Below, piece after piece: positions 40,296-53,677 of a stretch of 64,000 nt of DNA. The position numbers and the translations under genes are program-made. Numbering within the stretch: position 1 is the first letter of the stretch; the number at the start of each line of letters is the position of its first letter. The notes beneath the pieces are model-generated. The model saw only the letters and a list, made by a program, of their open reading frames with translations. It did not search any database and had not been told where the DNA came from. The DNA is from Ecdyonurus torrentis (taxonomy: Eukaryota; Arthropoda; Insecta; Ephemeroptera; Heptageniidae): assembly GCA_949318235.1 (NCBI GenBank), contig OX439137.1, forward strand, positions 7,189,872 through 7,253,871. The letters run 5' to 3'.

Positions 40296-42140
40296 CAACC
40301 ATGATCTTAACACTTTCTTTATTATATTGATCCTATAACCGGAATGTTTTTTTTTTTTTTTTTTTTTTTTTTCTTTTCTTTTCTTTTTATTATTATTATT
40401 ACCCTATATTATAATCTTTTTTTATTGTACCACTTGTACCAGGAATTTAAACTTTATAAATTGTAGGCTACAGTAATAAAGCCTGGCCATATTAACCCTA
40501 AAATATAATTTAACCTGTTCACAATGGAGTTTTTTGCGGATCCCATAACTTTCAGCACGTAAAATATGACATGCTCCACCGTGAACGGGTTCAAAGGAAA
40601 AAATTAGAGAATTATATTTTAATTAAATTTGTACTTTAGACTTTTCTTTTTAACCAGTTTGTGGACAGAAAGATTAATAATGTTGAATGGGATTGTCACA
40701 TTTCATGATTTATAACCAACATTTTATTGAACAGTAGCGCTTTAAAAATATCAAGCGAGAAGAGCATTAAACAATCATTAATTATAATATTGCTATAGCT
40801 CTTTATTAAATAATATTTTTTTAAAAATCACAAAATAATGCTACCTCCATTTAAGCAAAAAAATTAATTGTAATTTTATATTTGCCAATATTTAAAACAT
40901 CATACGCTTTCTAAATAATTAAAGAAAAAAAATGCATGAATTATTATAAATATATTTAAATCAGTTTTATTATAATATATTAGAGGCTATTTTTTAAATA
41001 CTATCCACTGGATAAAAAAAGTTATCTGTCACCTGTTTTCTAGCTTCATTGGGATGAGAATTATTTATTTTTTTTATTTTTTGAACATGCAATAGAAAAT
41101 GGTTTTTGCTATTGACATAATAATGAACAACTGTTTTAAGGCTGTTGTGCATTTGTTAGTATTTAGAAACAGATGCAGATGTGATCAAAATTGGCCTAAA
41201 TTCAGCCTATTAAAGCAGTTGATTTTACATTAATCAATACAGGCAGGCATGGACTGTCCATAAAAGCAAGTCCACAATAGCGGACATGGCCTGACCCTGC
41301 CAGTCCAACCCTAAATATGGGACCCTGTTAGATAGAGCACTAAAAAGTGAAATGATATTATATAAAACTAAGAAAGTGATGAATGAATGACGTTCTTATT
41401 ATATTATGTAAGGCAATGTATTTATTTACAATTACATTGCTTGTTAAAATTTTAATTTAAAAAGTGTAAAAAAAAAAATGTCAAAAAACAAACAAACATT
41501 ACTTTACATGTTCTGTCTTTTCTAGTGGGAAAATCATATATGGCTCACCCAGTTTATAGGTACTCGTAGCTGGGGCAATAGGTGACATTATAACTTACAA
41601 GCATCGTGATAGTGTATACCTATATTATCTTAATTAAAAAAGAAAATGAAACTATATATTAATATTGCAAAATTGATGTAGAGTTTATTGTTAGTTTAGA
41701 ATTGCTTTAAAATAAATAATATGAATTTAAAAATATATATATATGGATATCTTTAAATTAAAGAGTTGTTTGTTTAAATCTACAATTTTTAAATTTGCAC
41801 ATTTATAGAAGTGTTAAATGATTATGCTTCCATTCCATATATTAAAAGAAAAATGTTTAAAAATATATTGGGTGTGTTTTCAAGCTTGTGGCCTATAATA
41901 TTGCAAATGGGACATGTTTAAAGTAAATTATTATTTGAGAACAGATTTTTAGTTGAAATTTGAGTTTATTCCTTCATATGTATATTTTGTTCCACTCAAG
42001 CAAACTGATACTTGTAATAAAACTGGTACTTCTCAGAGTATATTGCTTTTTGAAGCTTTAAATTTAAAAAATAAAAATAACAAATACATAGATTGTGATT
42101 CAGATGTAAAAAAAAAAAATAATAAATAAAATAAACTTTC

Positions 42141-42173
<33 letters not shown>

Positions 42174-42339
42174 CAGGCGCTAAAACTTGCTATAATTTTA
42201 GCTAAAAATCTGATCTCACATGTAATTAAAATTAATTAAGTCTAATCTATGTTAGAGTTGCAATTTTACCATACTTTATTGTAACATTTTAATTATGATT
42301 ATGATGACAAAATAAAGAAGTTATTATGACATATTCTTG
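40296..42339. other. AT-rich DNA, no gene seen
   Basis: Mildly GC-richer patch at 41,240-41,340. T tract at about 42,141-42,173. No coding or repeat structure assigned. Confidence 0.5.
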
Positions 42340-42682
42340 TTAAAGGAATAGACCGGAGAAAAACATAAGCATTTATATCACAAAACACTTGATGGGATTT
42401 ACAAAAATAACGTTAGTTTGTCCCAAAACCTAAGAGTAGCCCCGTAGCAGAGATTAAAACATTCGATTTATGCAACCCGCATAACATTTTCATACTAATT
42501 TTTGCATGTTTCTGACGTCATAAACATGAATTTTCACGCAAATTGCATACTTTACAGTTTTTTCACGCTCTCTCGTGGGGCTACATTAACATTCTGGTAA
42601 AAATTGTCATCAGTTTTGAAGATCCCATTTCGTGTTCATTCATTAAAAAGCCCATGTTGTTTTATGCGGTCTATGGCTTTAA
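42340..42682 (+). mobile_element. TTAA-flanked MITE, copy 2
   Basis: Starts TTAAAGGAATAGACC and ends GGTCTATGGCTTTAA. The body is the same as at 29,040-29,390 throughout, including the CTCTCGTGG(A/G)GCTACATTAA and TAAAAATTGTCATCAGTTTT blocks. It abuts the MITE cluster that follows. Confidence 0.75.
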
Positions 42683-42718
42683 GAAGTAAAACTGTTGCCA
42701 CAATGAACTGCTTGGATC

Positions 42719-43042
42719 TATAGGGTGTATGTGCATGACATCATATACTGAGTGTACTTTTGACGCCATACTGGAGCTATGAATAACATTACTTAGCAGT
42801 ACTTTAACATCGTTGTTGTCTATTTTCTTTAGAAAATTGTGCATACTTTTTTGGTTATGTGATTTTATATTTTCTTGCATACTTGAAAATCTAAATTCAA
42901 CCTTTTAACAGCAACAATACTCTCAAAAATACTGAACTTTGTAAGTATTTTTAAACTGGTAAATGTGTGATTTTCTCATACCAGCTATTGTTATTTATTA
43001 GTGCTCACATATGGCGTCAACTTTTTATGAATGCAACCACCA
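42719..43042 (+). mobile_element. GGTGTATGC MITE family, cluster copy 1
   Basis: Begins ATAGGGTGTATGTGCATGAC and ends GAATGCAACCACC. More diverged than the next copy. Confidence 0.65.
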
Positions 43043-43117
43043 TATATATAAGTAAGGTTCTGGTCATGTATAATCAAAATCATAACATGTTATGATAACA
43101 TATTTAATGACAATTTA

Positions 43118-43422
43118 TAGGGTGTATGCGGATGACGTCATATTTATTGCGCTTGGAGGCCATACTGGAGTAGTGCATAACATTGCTCAGCATAGGACAA
43201 ACTTCATTTAAGCCAATTTTCGTTGGGAAATTGGTTAATTTTTTGTTATTGTTATTTTTCTTACATACTTGAGATACTAATTCAACATATTTACAGCATC
43301 AATGCTCTCAAAAATATTGCATAGTATTTTTAAACTGGCAAAATGATTTTTGGTCCTATGTCACCCATATTATTGAGTTATCCAACATGGCGTCCACTTT
43401 AACATGAATGCATACACCTATA
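43118..43422 (+). mobile_element. GGTGTATGC MITE family, cluster copy 2
   Basis: Best-preserved copy: TATAGGGTGTATGCGGATGA at the start, ATGAATGCATACACCTATAG at the end. The terminal TATAGG / CCTATA inverted repeat with a TA target is clear here. It contains an ATGACGTCAT motif near its start. Confidence 0.8.
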
Positions 43423-43489
43423 GACTTTGCATCTCTGCTATAGACAAACATCACTTTATATACCCCAGTATGTGATTGTGACCTATAAC

Positions 43490-43800
43490 CTATAGGGTGT
43501 GTTCGCATGACGTCATTCTGAGTGCTTTTTGATGCTCTTCTTGAGCAATGAGTAACATTGTTCAGCATAGGACAAACGTAGTTTTTAGCTATTTTCTTTG
43601 GAAAATTAGCTATTTTTTGGTCATTTTTATTTTTCTTACATACTTGAGGTACTAATTCAACCTGTTAACAGCATCAAAATGCTCTCAAAAAAATTGCGAA
43701 GTATTTTTAAACTGGCAAAATGTGCCATTTTCCCATACCGGCCAATGTTATTTAGTACTCACTTATGACAACAACTTTAACATGAATGAAACCACCCTAT
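43490..43800 (+). mobile_element. GGTGTATGC MITE family, cluster copy 3
   Basis: Begins TATAGGGTGTGTTCGCATGA (followed by CGTCAT) and ends ATGAATGAAACCACCCTATA. Three copies in the same orientation within 1.1 kb form a small tandem-like cluster separated by 70-80 bp of other DNA. Confidence 0.75.
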
Positions 43801-44257
43801 AACTATTATGTTGATTCATACTCACATGTCCTCGTGAGCTCTGTATGGTCACTAGCTCCAATACCACTTTTGCTATTTTTACGTCCAAAATGACAAACAA
43901 AAATTACTCTTTTTATTATAGTATAGTATAGCCCTACTATATAAATATCAGAATTGTAATGAATATATTATAATCATTTCTTTTAGTGACATATCATTAT
44001 AATTCTATAATACTGTATTAAAATTTTATACCACTTTTTAAAATGAAAAATGAAATATATTATGTAATGACAAACTTCAATTGTTGTCTTTTTATTATTA
44101 ATTATTTATTTATTTTTATGAACTTTGGCAGAGCAGGAAATTTGCAGAGACGTTTGTCAGAAAAAAAAGAGTCTAGGATAGCCGAGCTAATGAGGAGCGG
44201 GGCTTATTGAATTGGTAATGATCTCCTAATGGACCTCATGCCTTGGTAATAGATCTG

Positions 44258-44790
<533 letters not shown>

Positions 44791-45871
44791 CACTATAGGT
44801 TACGAAGGCCGTAATGGCTTTTCTATATCAACCTTTAATTAATGAAAAATTTAATTAGGCCTATACTGAGAGTTTGAGGGGATTTAGAAAAGTAAATAAA
44901 ACAAATCAATCTCACAGAAGGTAGATGTAACTTTTATTTTTATTTTTTTATAATAACTTTTAATTAAAAATCATACAATGTCAAAACAACAAAAAAACAA
45001 ATAAGATTTTCATTTTCTTTTCCACTTTTAAGTACAGTCTTTATATGTCGTACTATATAAATAAAAATTTCTTTACAAATTTTCTTTCTTTTTTTTTATA
45101 CTAAATATAATTAATAACTAAAATTATCAGTCATAATTTACGACCAATTCATTATAGGAAATTATTATTAAAAATTGGATTCATTATCACTTTTATTTTA
45201 ATCAGAAATATTGATTTTTTTTCTTCTTTCTTTTGTTAAAGTGAGTAATAAAAAATAGCAACATTAGAAAATGGTAACAAAAACAATACATCGACAAAAT
45301 TAGTATAATTATTACATGGGTTGGAATTTTTTTTTTCATCAATATATTATGAATATAATGCAAGAGTTAAATTTTAATATTTACCATTTTCAGAAGCTTT
45401 TTTTTTTTTCTTCAAAATTATAATAATCACAATACAAATAAAAAAAATTAAGGAACTTACATTTGTTTTATTATAGACATTGATATGAATATAAGATATT
45501 TTACTTTTAAAGAACACCTTCTGAATATATTTCTACATTTTTTTTTCTTTTATATGACATAGTAATTTTTTAATGCATTAGCAAAAAGACAAAAGCTAAT
45601 TATTATTATTTCTGGTCAAATTTTGTTAATCATCAGTCTGCATTATATTCGCTGTATTTTTTAGGGGGGTGGAGGGAAGTAATCCACACTGGGGACATAA
45701 TAAGATGAATTGTTACTTCTATTTTTTTGTTGAGGTTTGCGGGGGTGTAAAAACAAGAGGCTACTTTACAATTACAAAATAAAATAATGTTAGCATTGAG
45801 ATTTAGTATTACAATCTTTTTATTATTATTTTGATGTTTCATGATGTAAACTAACCTTGAACTTATAACCA
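44791..45871. other. AT-rich DNA, no gene seen
   Basis: A G-rich patch at 45,660-45,750 (runs of G) is the only non-AT feature. No coding structure. Confidence 0.5.
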
Positions 45872-46555
45872 GTAAACTCTTGATTTTGTGAAATCCTACA
45901 ATTGACTAGTAAAAGAACATCTGTTTTGAGGCTGACTTTAAGCGATTTTGATCACACCCACTTCCGTTTCTACTTACTACCCATGCGCAGTATGTCGAAA
46001 CGGAAGCGGATGTGAGCGAAATCGCTTATAGTCTGTTGCAAAACAGTTCTTTCTTTATTAGTCAATAAGACTTTTTTTTTTTTGTCCCGAAGATCAATCA
46101 ATGATAAATAATAATTAGGAAAAATGCTATAGCCTCCCCATATCCAGTATTAAAAAACGTTTAGTTGGCTTTTTTTTTTTAAGACAGGAGAGCATTTTTA
46201 CTCTACTACAGTCCACGCCACCTAAGTATATGACCAATAAGAGAGTGCCTAATAACTCTTTGTTAACCTGTTTAGTGGCCTTGAGTGTCTATTGGCTCAT
46301 GGCGTGATTCAAATTAAACATCCTTAAGTGATACAGATTGTAGAAAGAAGGGAGGAAATTTGGGAAACAATTCATGTAAGGGATGATTGTCCAAGAGGAA
46401 GTAAAATGCTACAATAGATTGAAACTTTTAACAGCCAAAATCTTATAAACCATTGTGCAAAATTGCAATTTGAAACCTGGGACATTCTTCGAGAATGCTA
46501 AAATTTTCTTCAAATAGACACGAGCAACATAACAACACAAAATCAAGAAGTTTAC
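45872..46555. mobile_element. TIR element with a nested MITE
   Basis: GTAAACTCTTGATTTTGTG at the left is inverted as CACAAAATCAAGAAGTTTAC at the right; the same ends bound 37,646-37,800. Inside, 45,902-46,065 is a separate foldback MITE: TTGACTAGTAAAAGAAC and CTGTTTTG at its left face CAAAACAG and TTCTTTCTTTATTAGTCAA at its right, with CACTTCCGTTTC / GAAACGGAAG further in. A one-armed relative of the inner MITE lies at about 49,907-50,000. Confidence 0.65.
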
Positions 46556-48325
46556 TTAATTTTAAATGAAACTTCTTTAATAAAAAAAAATTAGTTACAT
46601 TATAATGATAAGAACGCAATAATATTTTGTGACCAGAAATAAATCATAACACTTGCAAGAAAACAAAGAAATTGGGCAGGATATTTTTGTTATACAATAC
46701 ATACTTTAGCCTATAAGGATTATACAATAAAAAAAAAAAGCATTCAATATTATATAAAATTGTCATTTTTTTTTCTTTCCATTTAAATTACTTTAAGATT
46801 TAACTAAAAGAAAAAATTGAGTTAAAAAAATCTTAAAGTAATTAAAAAATAGAATTTTGAGGGTTTTTTTCTTTTAACAGCTGCCCGCAGCAAACAAATT
46901 TGGATGCAATTAATTTAATTTACAAGCAATTTCTTAAAATTGGATTAGTTTTTTTTTTATTAATATTTGTGTAGATAGATCACATAATAAATACATTTCT
47001 TTATATTAATGAATTTTATAGCAATAAATTGTGTAATGATTTAGGTACAGTTTTTGCATAGGTATAAATTTGTTTCCCACCCATGGTTGTTGTTTCATCT
47101 TGAAATAACCAAATAATATTTTAAAATATAATTATTAGAAAGAAATATTAGCTTAAAATCAATTTAAAATATAATATTTTATTAGCGCATTCACAAGAAA
47201 CAAAATTTTCAACTTTTATTTTTGTTACTTTTTAAGGATAAAACTCCAATACTAGTTTTGGTTAAAAGGTATTATTAAAATTTTCAAATTTCTTTGTTAG
47301 TGCTCAAGTTTTTTGAATGTTTTTAAACCACGCTAATATATTAAAGAAAATTAAATTTTTGTTTAGTTTTTTTTTATGGGTTGGTATAAAATTATTTCCA
47401 ATTAATTAAAAATACTGTACCTATTTGAATTCTATTGACACTTTTAGTAACAATAATGTAAAGAAATGTTTTATTAATTTTACTAATAATATTTTTTTTT
47501 TTAATTATTTTAATTATTACATATAATATAAAAAATGTTGTTTATTATTATACTTGGAGCAAGCAAGTTTTTTTTTTTCCTTTTCTTTTTCTTTTCTTCT
47601 TTTTTACTTTTTTTTTTCAAACATTGAATTTTTTTCCCCACTTATCAAAATCACAGAGATTTTTTTCTTCTTCATTTTTCTTCTTAATTTTTTTTTTTTT
47701 TTTTTTTTTTTAATTCTTACGAACACATTCCTTAAAGCAAAAGTGAAAAAACTTCATTTTTTCTTCCAATTTTTTCACTTTTTTACATATTAATTCACAT
47801 TTAGATACTTTTTTTTAAAGAGATTTAATTTTTTTTTATATTAACTTTTTAAAACAATATATCTTTAAAAAATTATTTAAAAAAAATTAGATCTCATTAC
47901 TAGTACTACACATACAAATAAAGAAAGAAAAAACATTTAAACAATTATTATTATATTGTTATTATTTTTACTATTTACTATTTTGTATAAACAATTTTAC
48001 TAATTGTTTATTTTTGTTTTTATATTAACAATAAGAAAGCATTTCTATGCATTATTTCCAAGCATTTTTTTATAGTAATTATATATTATATATATTTATT
48101 TATATTATAGAGATATATATTTGAAGCTAATAAAAGAAACAAACAAAATAGTGTAATAACATATAAGAGAGCAAATTGTTAAGTTTTTTACTGTTCATAT
48201 TTTTAATTTGATATTTAGTGATGTATTTTGTATTCACATAGCAATTTTTAGCTTTCTTTTTGCATTGATACATATATAAATAAAAATTGTCACATTATTA
48301 GGCTATTATTATTTTTAAGTGGATG
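46556..48325. other. AT-rich DNA, no gene seen
   Basis: Very AT-rich with T tracts (for example 47,690-47,711). The Phe-rich open frame at 47,554-47,793 is a by-product of T runs. A perfect inverted AATTACTTTAAGATTT / AAATCTTAAAGTAATT-like pair lies near 46,786-46,843. Confidence 0.5.
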
Positions 48326-48701
48326 GATCAGTCAATAGCTTTTTTAATAGTGATAATTGTGTTATTGAACCTCCCGAAAACGCTATCTCAAATTTTTAAT
48401 TATTAACATGCTGAGAGCAAAACCCCTTACAGCTCTCACTCTAGGTTGGCGCGAGCTTGAGTAACTCTTATTTTTGTGCTGGATACTTAACATAATATTT
48501 ACATGTAAAATAGATGGATAAAAATAAAAGTAACTCAAGCTCATGTCAAACTAGCGTAAGAGTAACTCTTAGCTGTGATGTAGGTTTGGGGTTGCTGTAA
48601 TGGCATTTGCTCTCAGCATGTTAATAATTAAAATTTTGAGATCGCGTTTTCGGGAGGTTCAATAACACAATGATCACTATTAAAAAAAGCAATAGTTGAT
48701 C
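48326..48701. mobile_element. Foldback MITE
   Basis: Long inverted arms: GAACCTCCCGAAAACGCTAT near 48,367 mirrors CGCGTTTTCGGGAGGTTCAA near 48,645. ATTATTAACATGCTGAGAGC mirrors GCTCTCAGCATGTTAATAAT. The interior also pairs (GAGCTTGAGTAACTCTTA / AAGTAACTCAAGCTC). Non-coding. Confidence 0.75.
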
Positions 48702-48984
48702 ACCTCTTTAATGGGAGTCACTTGGACCCAAAAAATGATGAGAAACTTACGTATAAATTATATGGTAAGGTATCGCGAATTATGTGAACTTGAACGTATA
48801 AGGTTAAATGTTAATTATAATTAATTTATCCTTTATGCTGGTTCATCCTGAAATTTTCCCATAGGTAGCTTACACAATAACATACAATGATACCAAACCT
48901 GATAGCCAAAAAATGATCAAAATCAAGAGATATCGAAACTCTGATTCATTTACGGAGAGAATAAATTATAAAATTATGGAAGTA

Positions 48985-49110
48985 TGTATAGCATAAATTT
49001 TGCTAAATTGAAATAGCATAAATAATTATGCTATAATAATACACAATTTTAATGCTATACAACATAATTATAATGCAATTTGGTATAAATTATGTTGAAA
49101 ATTAAGCTGC
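48985..49110. repeat. GCATAAATTATGC motif family, copy
   Basis: TATAGCATAAATTTTGC, ATAGCATAAATAATTATGCT and TATAAATTATGTTG within 125 bp. Confidence 0.4.
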
Positions 49111-49843
49111 TTCTGTATGTCATGTAACTAGAAAAAAAAATGAGTGGACAAATTTAAATTTATAATAATTACATTTAAATTAAAAACAAACTAGTAATAA
49201 TTTGTATAATATCACAAAAGTACTGTTTCAAATTTATGCTCGAACAGTAAGAACTTAACACAACAAACAAACAAACATAAAATTCAGGTAACCATTTACA
49301 TAAAGAGAGACATTTAATTTTAATATTATTATAATAATAATAACTTTATATAAGCAGAAAATTTATAGTACATTACTTTTCTAGTTTTTTTGAACGATTA
49401 TAGTCTTATGAAATGAAAATTATGTTGAATGCCCAAAATATTTACAATTAACTTTTACTGTGGCATAATTTTTTTTCATATTTAAGGTTGTTGTTTGTTT
49501 TCTTTTAATGATTTACCCAGCAAACACAACTTTATTTACTTGTTTCAAACTACAAAAGCTATGCTTATGTCACTTTGTGATAGGGATAACACACAACTAT
49601 GATAAGAATTTTTACCATTCAAAGACTCGTGCTAAATTTGCAATGCTATTCTTATGTGAAAAACATGCACTGGATTTAAATGGTAAAATATCTTATCACA
49701 GTCCTGTGTACTACATTTGCAGTGGTAACTTGCTAGATACAAGAAAAGTACTTTTTGTTATGAACATTTCCAGTACATGGCACTAGAATACAAAAACCAT
49801 CGCACATTTCTAGAACTTGACAAGTACTTGAACCACATACAAA

Positions 49844-50046
49844 TGTACGCCTCTGGACAAAAGTTTAAGAATGTGGGTGTGGCAGCCTCTGTGCTTTCAC
49901 ATTAAGATTGACTAATAAAGGAATAGCTGTTTTGAGGCTGACTTAAAGCAATTTTGGTCACACACACGCACTTCCGTTTCTACTTACTACGCATGCGCAT
50001 TACGAGGGTTCTCGATCATTCTCAAACTTTTGTCCAGAGCTGTACA
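49844..50046. mobile_element. Tc1/mariner-like short element
   Basis: The ends are TGTACGCCTCTGGACAAAAG at the left and CTTTTGTCCAGAGCTGTACA at the right, a typical Tc1/mariner-type terminal repeat at a TA site. A half copy of the 45.9 kb inner MITE (GACTAATAAAGGAATAGCTG and CTGTTTTGAGGCTGACTTAA) sits inside. No transposase. Confidence 0.6.
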
Positions 50047-50191
50047 TCACAAGTACTTGACTCAGAGCAAGATAAAAACACAGCCAGACCAGGTCATGTA
50101 CATTGCAGAATTGAACTGGGAATGTACATTACAAGTAAATATATATGATTGCTGGGTATATGAAAAATTGTGGGCTAAGATATTTTTTTCA

Positions 50192-50300
50192 TGTACAGCT
50201 CTGACCAGCGACGGCCGCTGCGCTTTCTCATAAAGATAGCATAGTGTCATCGCAGGTTGCCTATGCAAATCGTTCAGGAACTTTTGGCCAGAGCTGTACA
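50192..50300. mobile_element. Tc1/mariner-like short element, 109 bp
   Basis: TGTACAGCTCTGACCAGCG at the left and CTTTTGGCCAGAGCTGTACA at the right share the terminal motif of the element 150 bp upstream. The core is notably GC-rich (GACGGCCGCTGCGC). Confidence 0.6.
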
Positions 50301-50449
50301 CGTTGCTAATAAGACAATTTGATTGCTGCAAAGTGAAGCCTTGCAGCAATCATTGTTTTCTAGCTGATAACGTGATTGAAAACACTTGTCTTGATAAGTT
50401 GTTTAGATAGTAAAAACCATTTCGAAAAACCAAATCAAAGGAAAAAATA

Positions 50450-51025
50450 GGAAAACCAAACAAGCACTTTACCATGATAACGTCCGTGGCTAGGGGAAGA
50501 TCTTGGTGGCACAGATAACACATTGATTAAGATGTTTGAAGGGTGACAGCCCTCTTCTTCAGTTTCTTAGCCTTTTCAGTCCCAGTATACAATACATTGG
50601 ATATCAGATAATTCAATAATAAATAGGGGGGGAAATCGACACTTTTTAGATAAAAATACACAAATTGAACCAGCAAACGCCCCTGAATTTACGCGTTTTT
50701 TTAAAGCTATTTTGAGCATTCTAGAGTAGAGGGGGTCCTCAAAAGTAAGAAAACTGTTTTGACAGAAGAGACATGTTTTTGTCATTCCGAGAGCCGCACA
50801 AAAACATGGTTAAATTTACCAGTGAAATAATTAAAAAAAAAAAAAAAAAAAAAAAACCTGGAACTGGAGATGTTAGAATATAACAGTTGCTTACACTTAC
50901 ACTCCATACAACTGAAGAAGAGAGCTGTTGCCCTTAAAACATCTTTGTATTAATTGTGTTATCAAGACCTTTACCTTGCTATGGACTTCGTGGTTATTAG
51001 GGGCTTGTTGGTTTTCCTAAGTTTT
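50450..51025. mobile_element. CTTGTTGGTTT foldback family, largest copy
   Basis: The left arm (50,450-50,572) runs GGAAAACCAAACAAGCACTT ... GAAGGGTGACAGCCCTCTTC. The right arm (about 50,905-51,025) is its reverse complement, from CTGAAGAAGAGAGCTGTTGC to GGGGCTTGTTGGTTTTCC. The spacer of about 330 bp is AT-rich with one A tract. Same family as 37,340-37,620. Confidence 0.65.
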
Positions 51026-51839
51026 CCTTCATCTAGACAGGATCTAGACAAAACTGTCATTTTTACCTAAAAATCCAGTCTACATTTCCACAGTGCTGTA
51101 TCCATTACATGCATGATTCAATCAGAAAATTTTTACTAAATAAATTTAAAATAAACCATTAAAAAAAAAAAAAAATCTTATCCCACAATTTTCAATTATG
51201 TTAAAATATGAAAAAGATTTAGTACAACAAATTGTGTTAAGCTTAAAATTACAATTATAACAATTAAAAAAAAAAAAAAAAAAAAAAAACAAGAAAAAAA
51301 ATCACAATTTAACGTAATGTTGTTCAAAGCTGACTACTTTCAGCAATTTTACTTTGTTCTGGCTTTACTTTTTTAGTATCAAATATACTACTTTTTTTTT
51401 TAATGGTAGGGCCTATAGTAATTATTATATCAATTAAAATCAAATTTGATTTTTTTTAACTAGCAATTTTTTTTTATGTTTTTGATATAATAAGACCATT
51501 TAAATGATTTTTAGGTACTTACAATGTTAAATCACCATTTTATTTTTAACACAGTCAAATATTTTATGTTTTAAATTTATTTTTAAAAAAAATTTGAGAT
51601 CGTTTTTTTACGGCAGGATTTATATAAAAAAAAAAATGGATGGATGCATGGCAGTTTTTTAAACATATTACGAAAGATATGTTTATGATTATAAAATATA
51701 GTTGATGAAAGCAATAAAAAAGAAAGCTAAAAAATATATATTTATGTAAAAAAAAAATGTTTCTTGAATTTTAAAGTACATTCATTATTTGTATTGCCAA
51801 AAAAAAAAAAAAAAAAAAAAAAAAAACTTTATATACAGT

Positions 51840-52035
51840 AGGGCTTTGCAGCATTTCAAAACATCTGCAATCTCCGGGGGTGCAATTTTGACACATCTGC
51901 ACTCTCCACACCCCCCGCTATTGAAACATGTTTATACACTGTTAGCCTGCACAGGTGTGACATTAGTAGGTGCGACAGAGATTGCACATGTGCCAAAATT
52001 GCACCCGTAGAGTTTGTAGAAGTACCGAAATGCCG
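51840..52035. mobile_element. Small palindromic element of 33-bp repeats (family A)
   Basis: Two tandem 33-bp units at the left (CAAAACATCTGCAATCTCCG... and GACACATCTGCACTCTCCAC...) are followed by a short spacer and then units in reverse orientation (GAGATTGCACATGTGCCAAA, ending ACCGAAATGCCGCGTATCCC). Unit layout and ends match the 1.47 kb element at 61,973-63,445. Confidence 0.65.
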
Positions 52036-53140
52036 CGTATCCCTGGATATTTAGCTTTCTTGTAATCCAACAAGTGGTTAATACTTAAGTTTTGATTATC
52101 CTATATAAAAAAAAAATGCCTTAATGTGCTTTATATATCATGTACACACAATGTTACATATGTATCATGTTCAATTGTCTCATCTGAAGTTGTCATGGAA
52201 GTTACAAGTGTTACATCTACAAATAAATGGGTCCTGAATTTTTTTTAAAAACATGCTACTTATAATAATAGATTATTAAGGATAACAAACCATTGTGTTT
52301 AGGTATGATAAATTTGAAAGAAAATTATAGGAGAAACCAATATGGACTTAATCATATTGAAGATATTCCTATAGTTTGGCGGAAAAAATCTTGCTAGCAC
52401 AGTACTATTGGACTCTCTTCACTATGGTATTCACTGCTGGTTTTTGCTAACATTTTCTTTAGAATTTATCCCCTAATAATAATACGCTGAACATGAATTA
52501 AAAGCTAAAATTTGAGCTTATAATGCAGTGCCATAAAAACATTTACAAGTACGTTATGTAAAATATATTGGTCTTGAAATATGTTTAACGTCAAATAACT
52601 TGAATATAAAATCGCCAAGAAAAAATCAGCTTCAACAATAATAATAAGAAAAAAAATTAATAAAAAAATAAAATAAAGTACTTAACTACATATTATTATA
52701 TAAATTTATTTTTACGATTGTATATTTGTTTATTTTTCAATTTAAGAGTCCAAATTATCGTATACTGGAAAATATAGTTGTTCTTGTCATTCTTTTTTTC
52801 TGTGATTCTTGTGTTGTTTCATATTTATTTAAAAAATATATTATCGTGTTAAGTAACGTCTGGTTAAGGTTTTGTAAAATAGAGCTGCACATCTCACGGC
52901 ACATTAATCATTGATACATGATTTGCAATCGCTAGAGAGGGGGTCTGTAAATATTTGGGTATACTCCCGACACTAGTACACACAATATCGTTACTTCCAG
53001 GTTAATAGTAAAAGACAACCCCCTCATGTGGCAGGTAGTACTGCGGCAACCTGTTTTTACCCACCCTAAGAAAAAAACAAAAGAATGGTTTACTTGCATG
53101 CCATCTAAGTCCTTGCAGACAGTAGGTTCTTATGGTAAGT

Positions 53141-53288
53141 TACAAAAACGGTAAAAAAGGAAGTGAAGGAAGTGGAAACCTTGTAATGGTGAAAAGTGGG
53201 AGTATTTCAAATGCTACATTTGAAATACGGTGTAACTTTTTTCCTTCTTGCGATTTCCACTTCCACCACTTTCTTTCCCGTTTTTGTA
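53141..53288. mobile_element. ~150 bp foldback MITE
   Basis: TACAAAAACGGTAAAAAAGG at the left mirrors the right end (CTTTCTTTCCCGTTTTTGTA), and GGAAGTGGAAA mirrors TTTCCACTTCC inward. Non-coding. Confidence 0.6.
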
Positions 53289-53549
53289 AGTCAACAAAAG
53301 AACCTAGTATTAAAATAATAAGGGAGGGGATGGAGGGGAGGGGGGGGGAAGCAAAAATCAGATATTCTTGCCATAAGATCTAGTTTTTTTTCTTAATTAT
53401 ATGCCACTACCTTGACAACTGCAAATCAAACGTCTCGACAAATATTTTAATATTTGACTGTGTTTATATTAGTTTAGATGATTTGTTGTATATAGGGAGT
53501 ATTTTTTTGTGTGTTTTAAATATCACAGTTCTCACAATGTTTCACTTAC

Positions 53550-53609
53550 TCATACTTGCTCTTGATCGAGGCCTGTTGTTGTTGTTGCTGCTGCTGCTGC
53601 TGCTGTTGT

Positions 53610-53677
<68 letters not shown>

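Noticed and set aside
47554..47793. Phe-rich 79-residue frame
   Set aside because: Product of long T runs in AT-rich DNA; no motif, and no flanking splice or start context.
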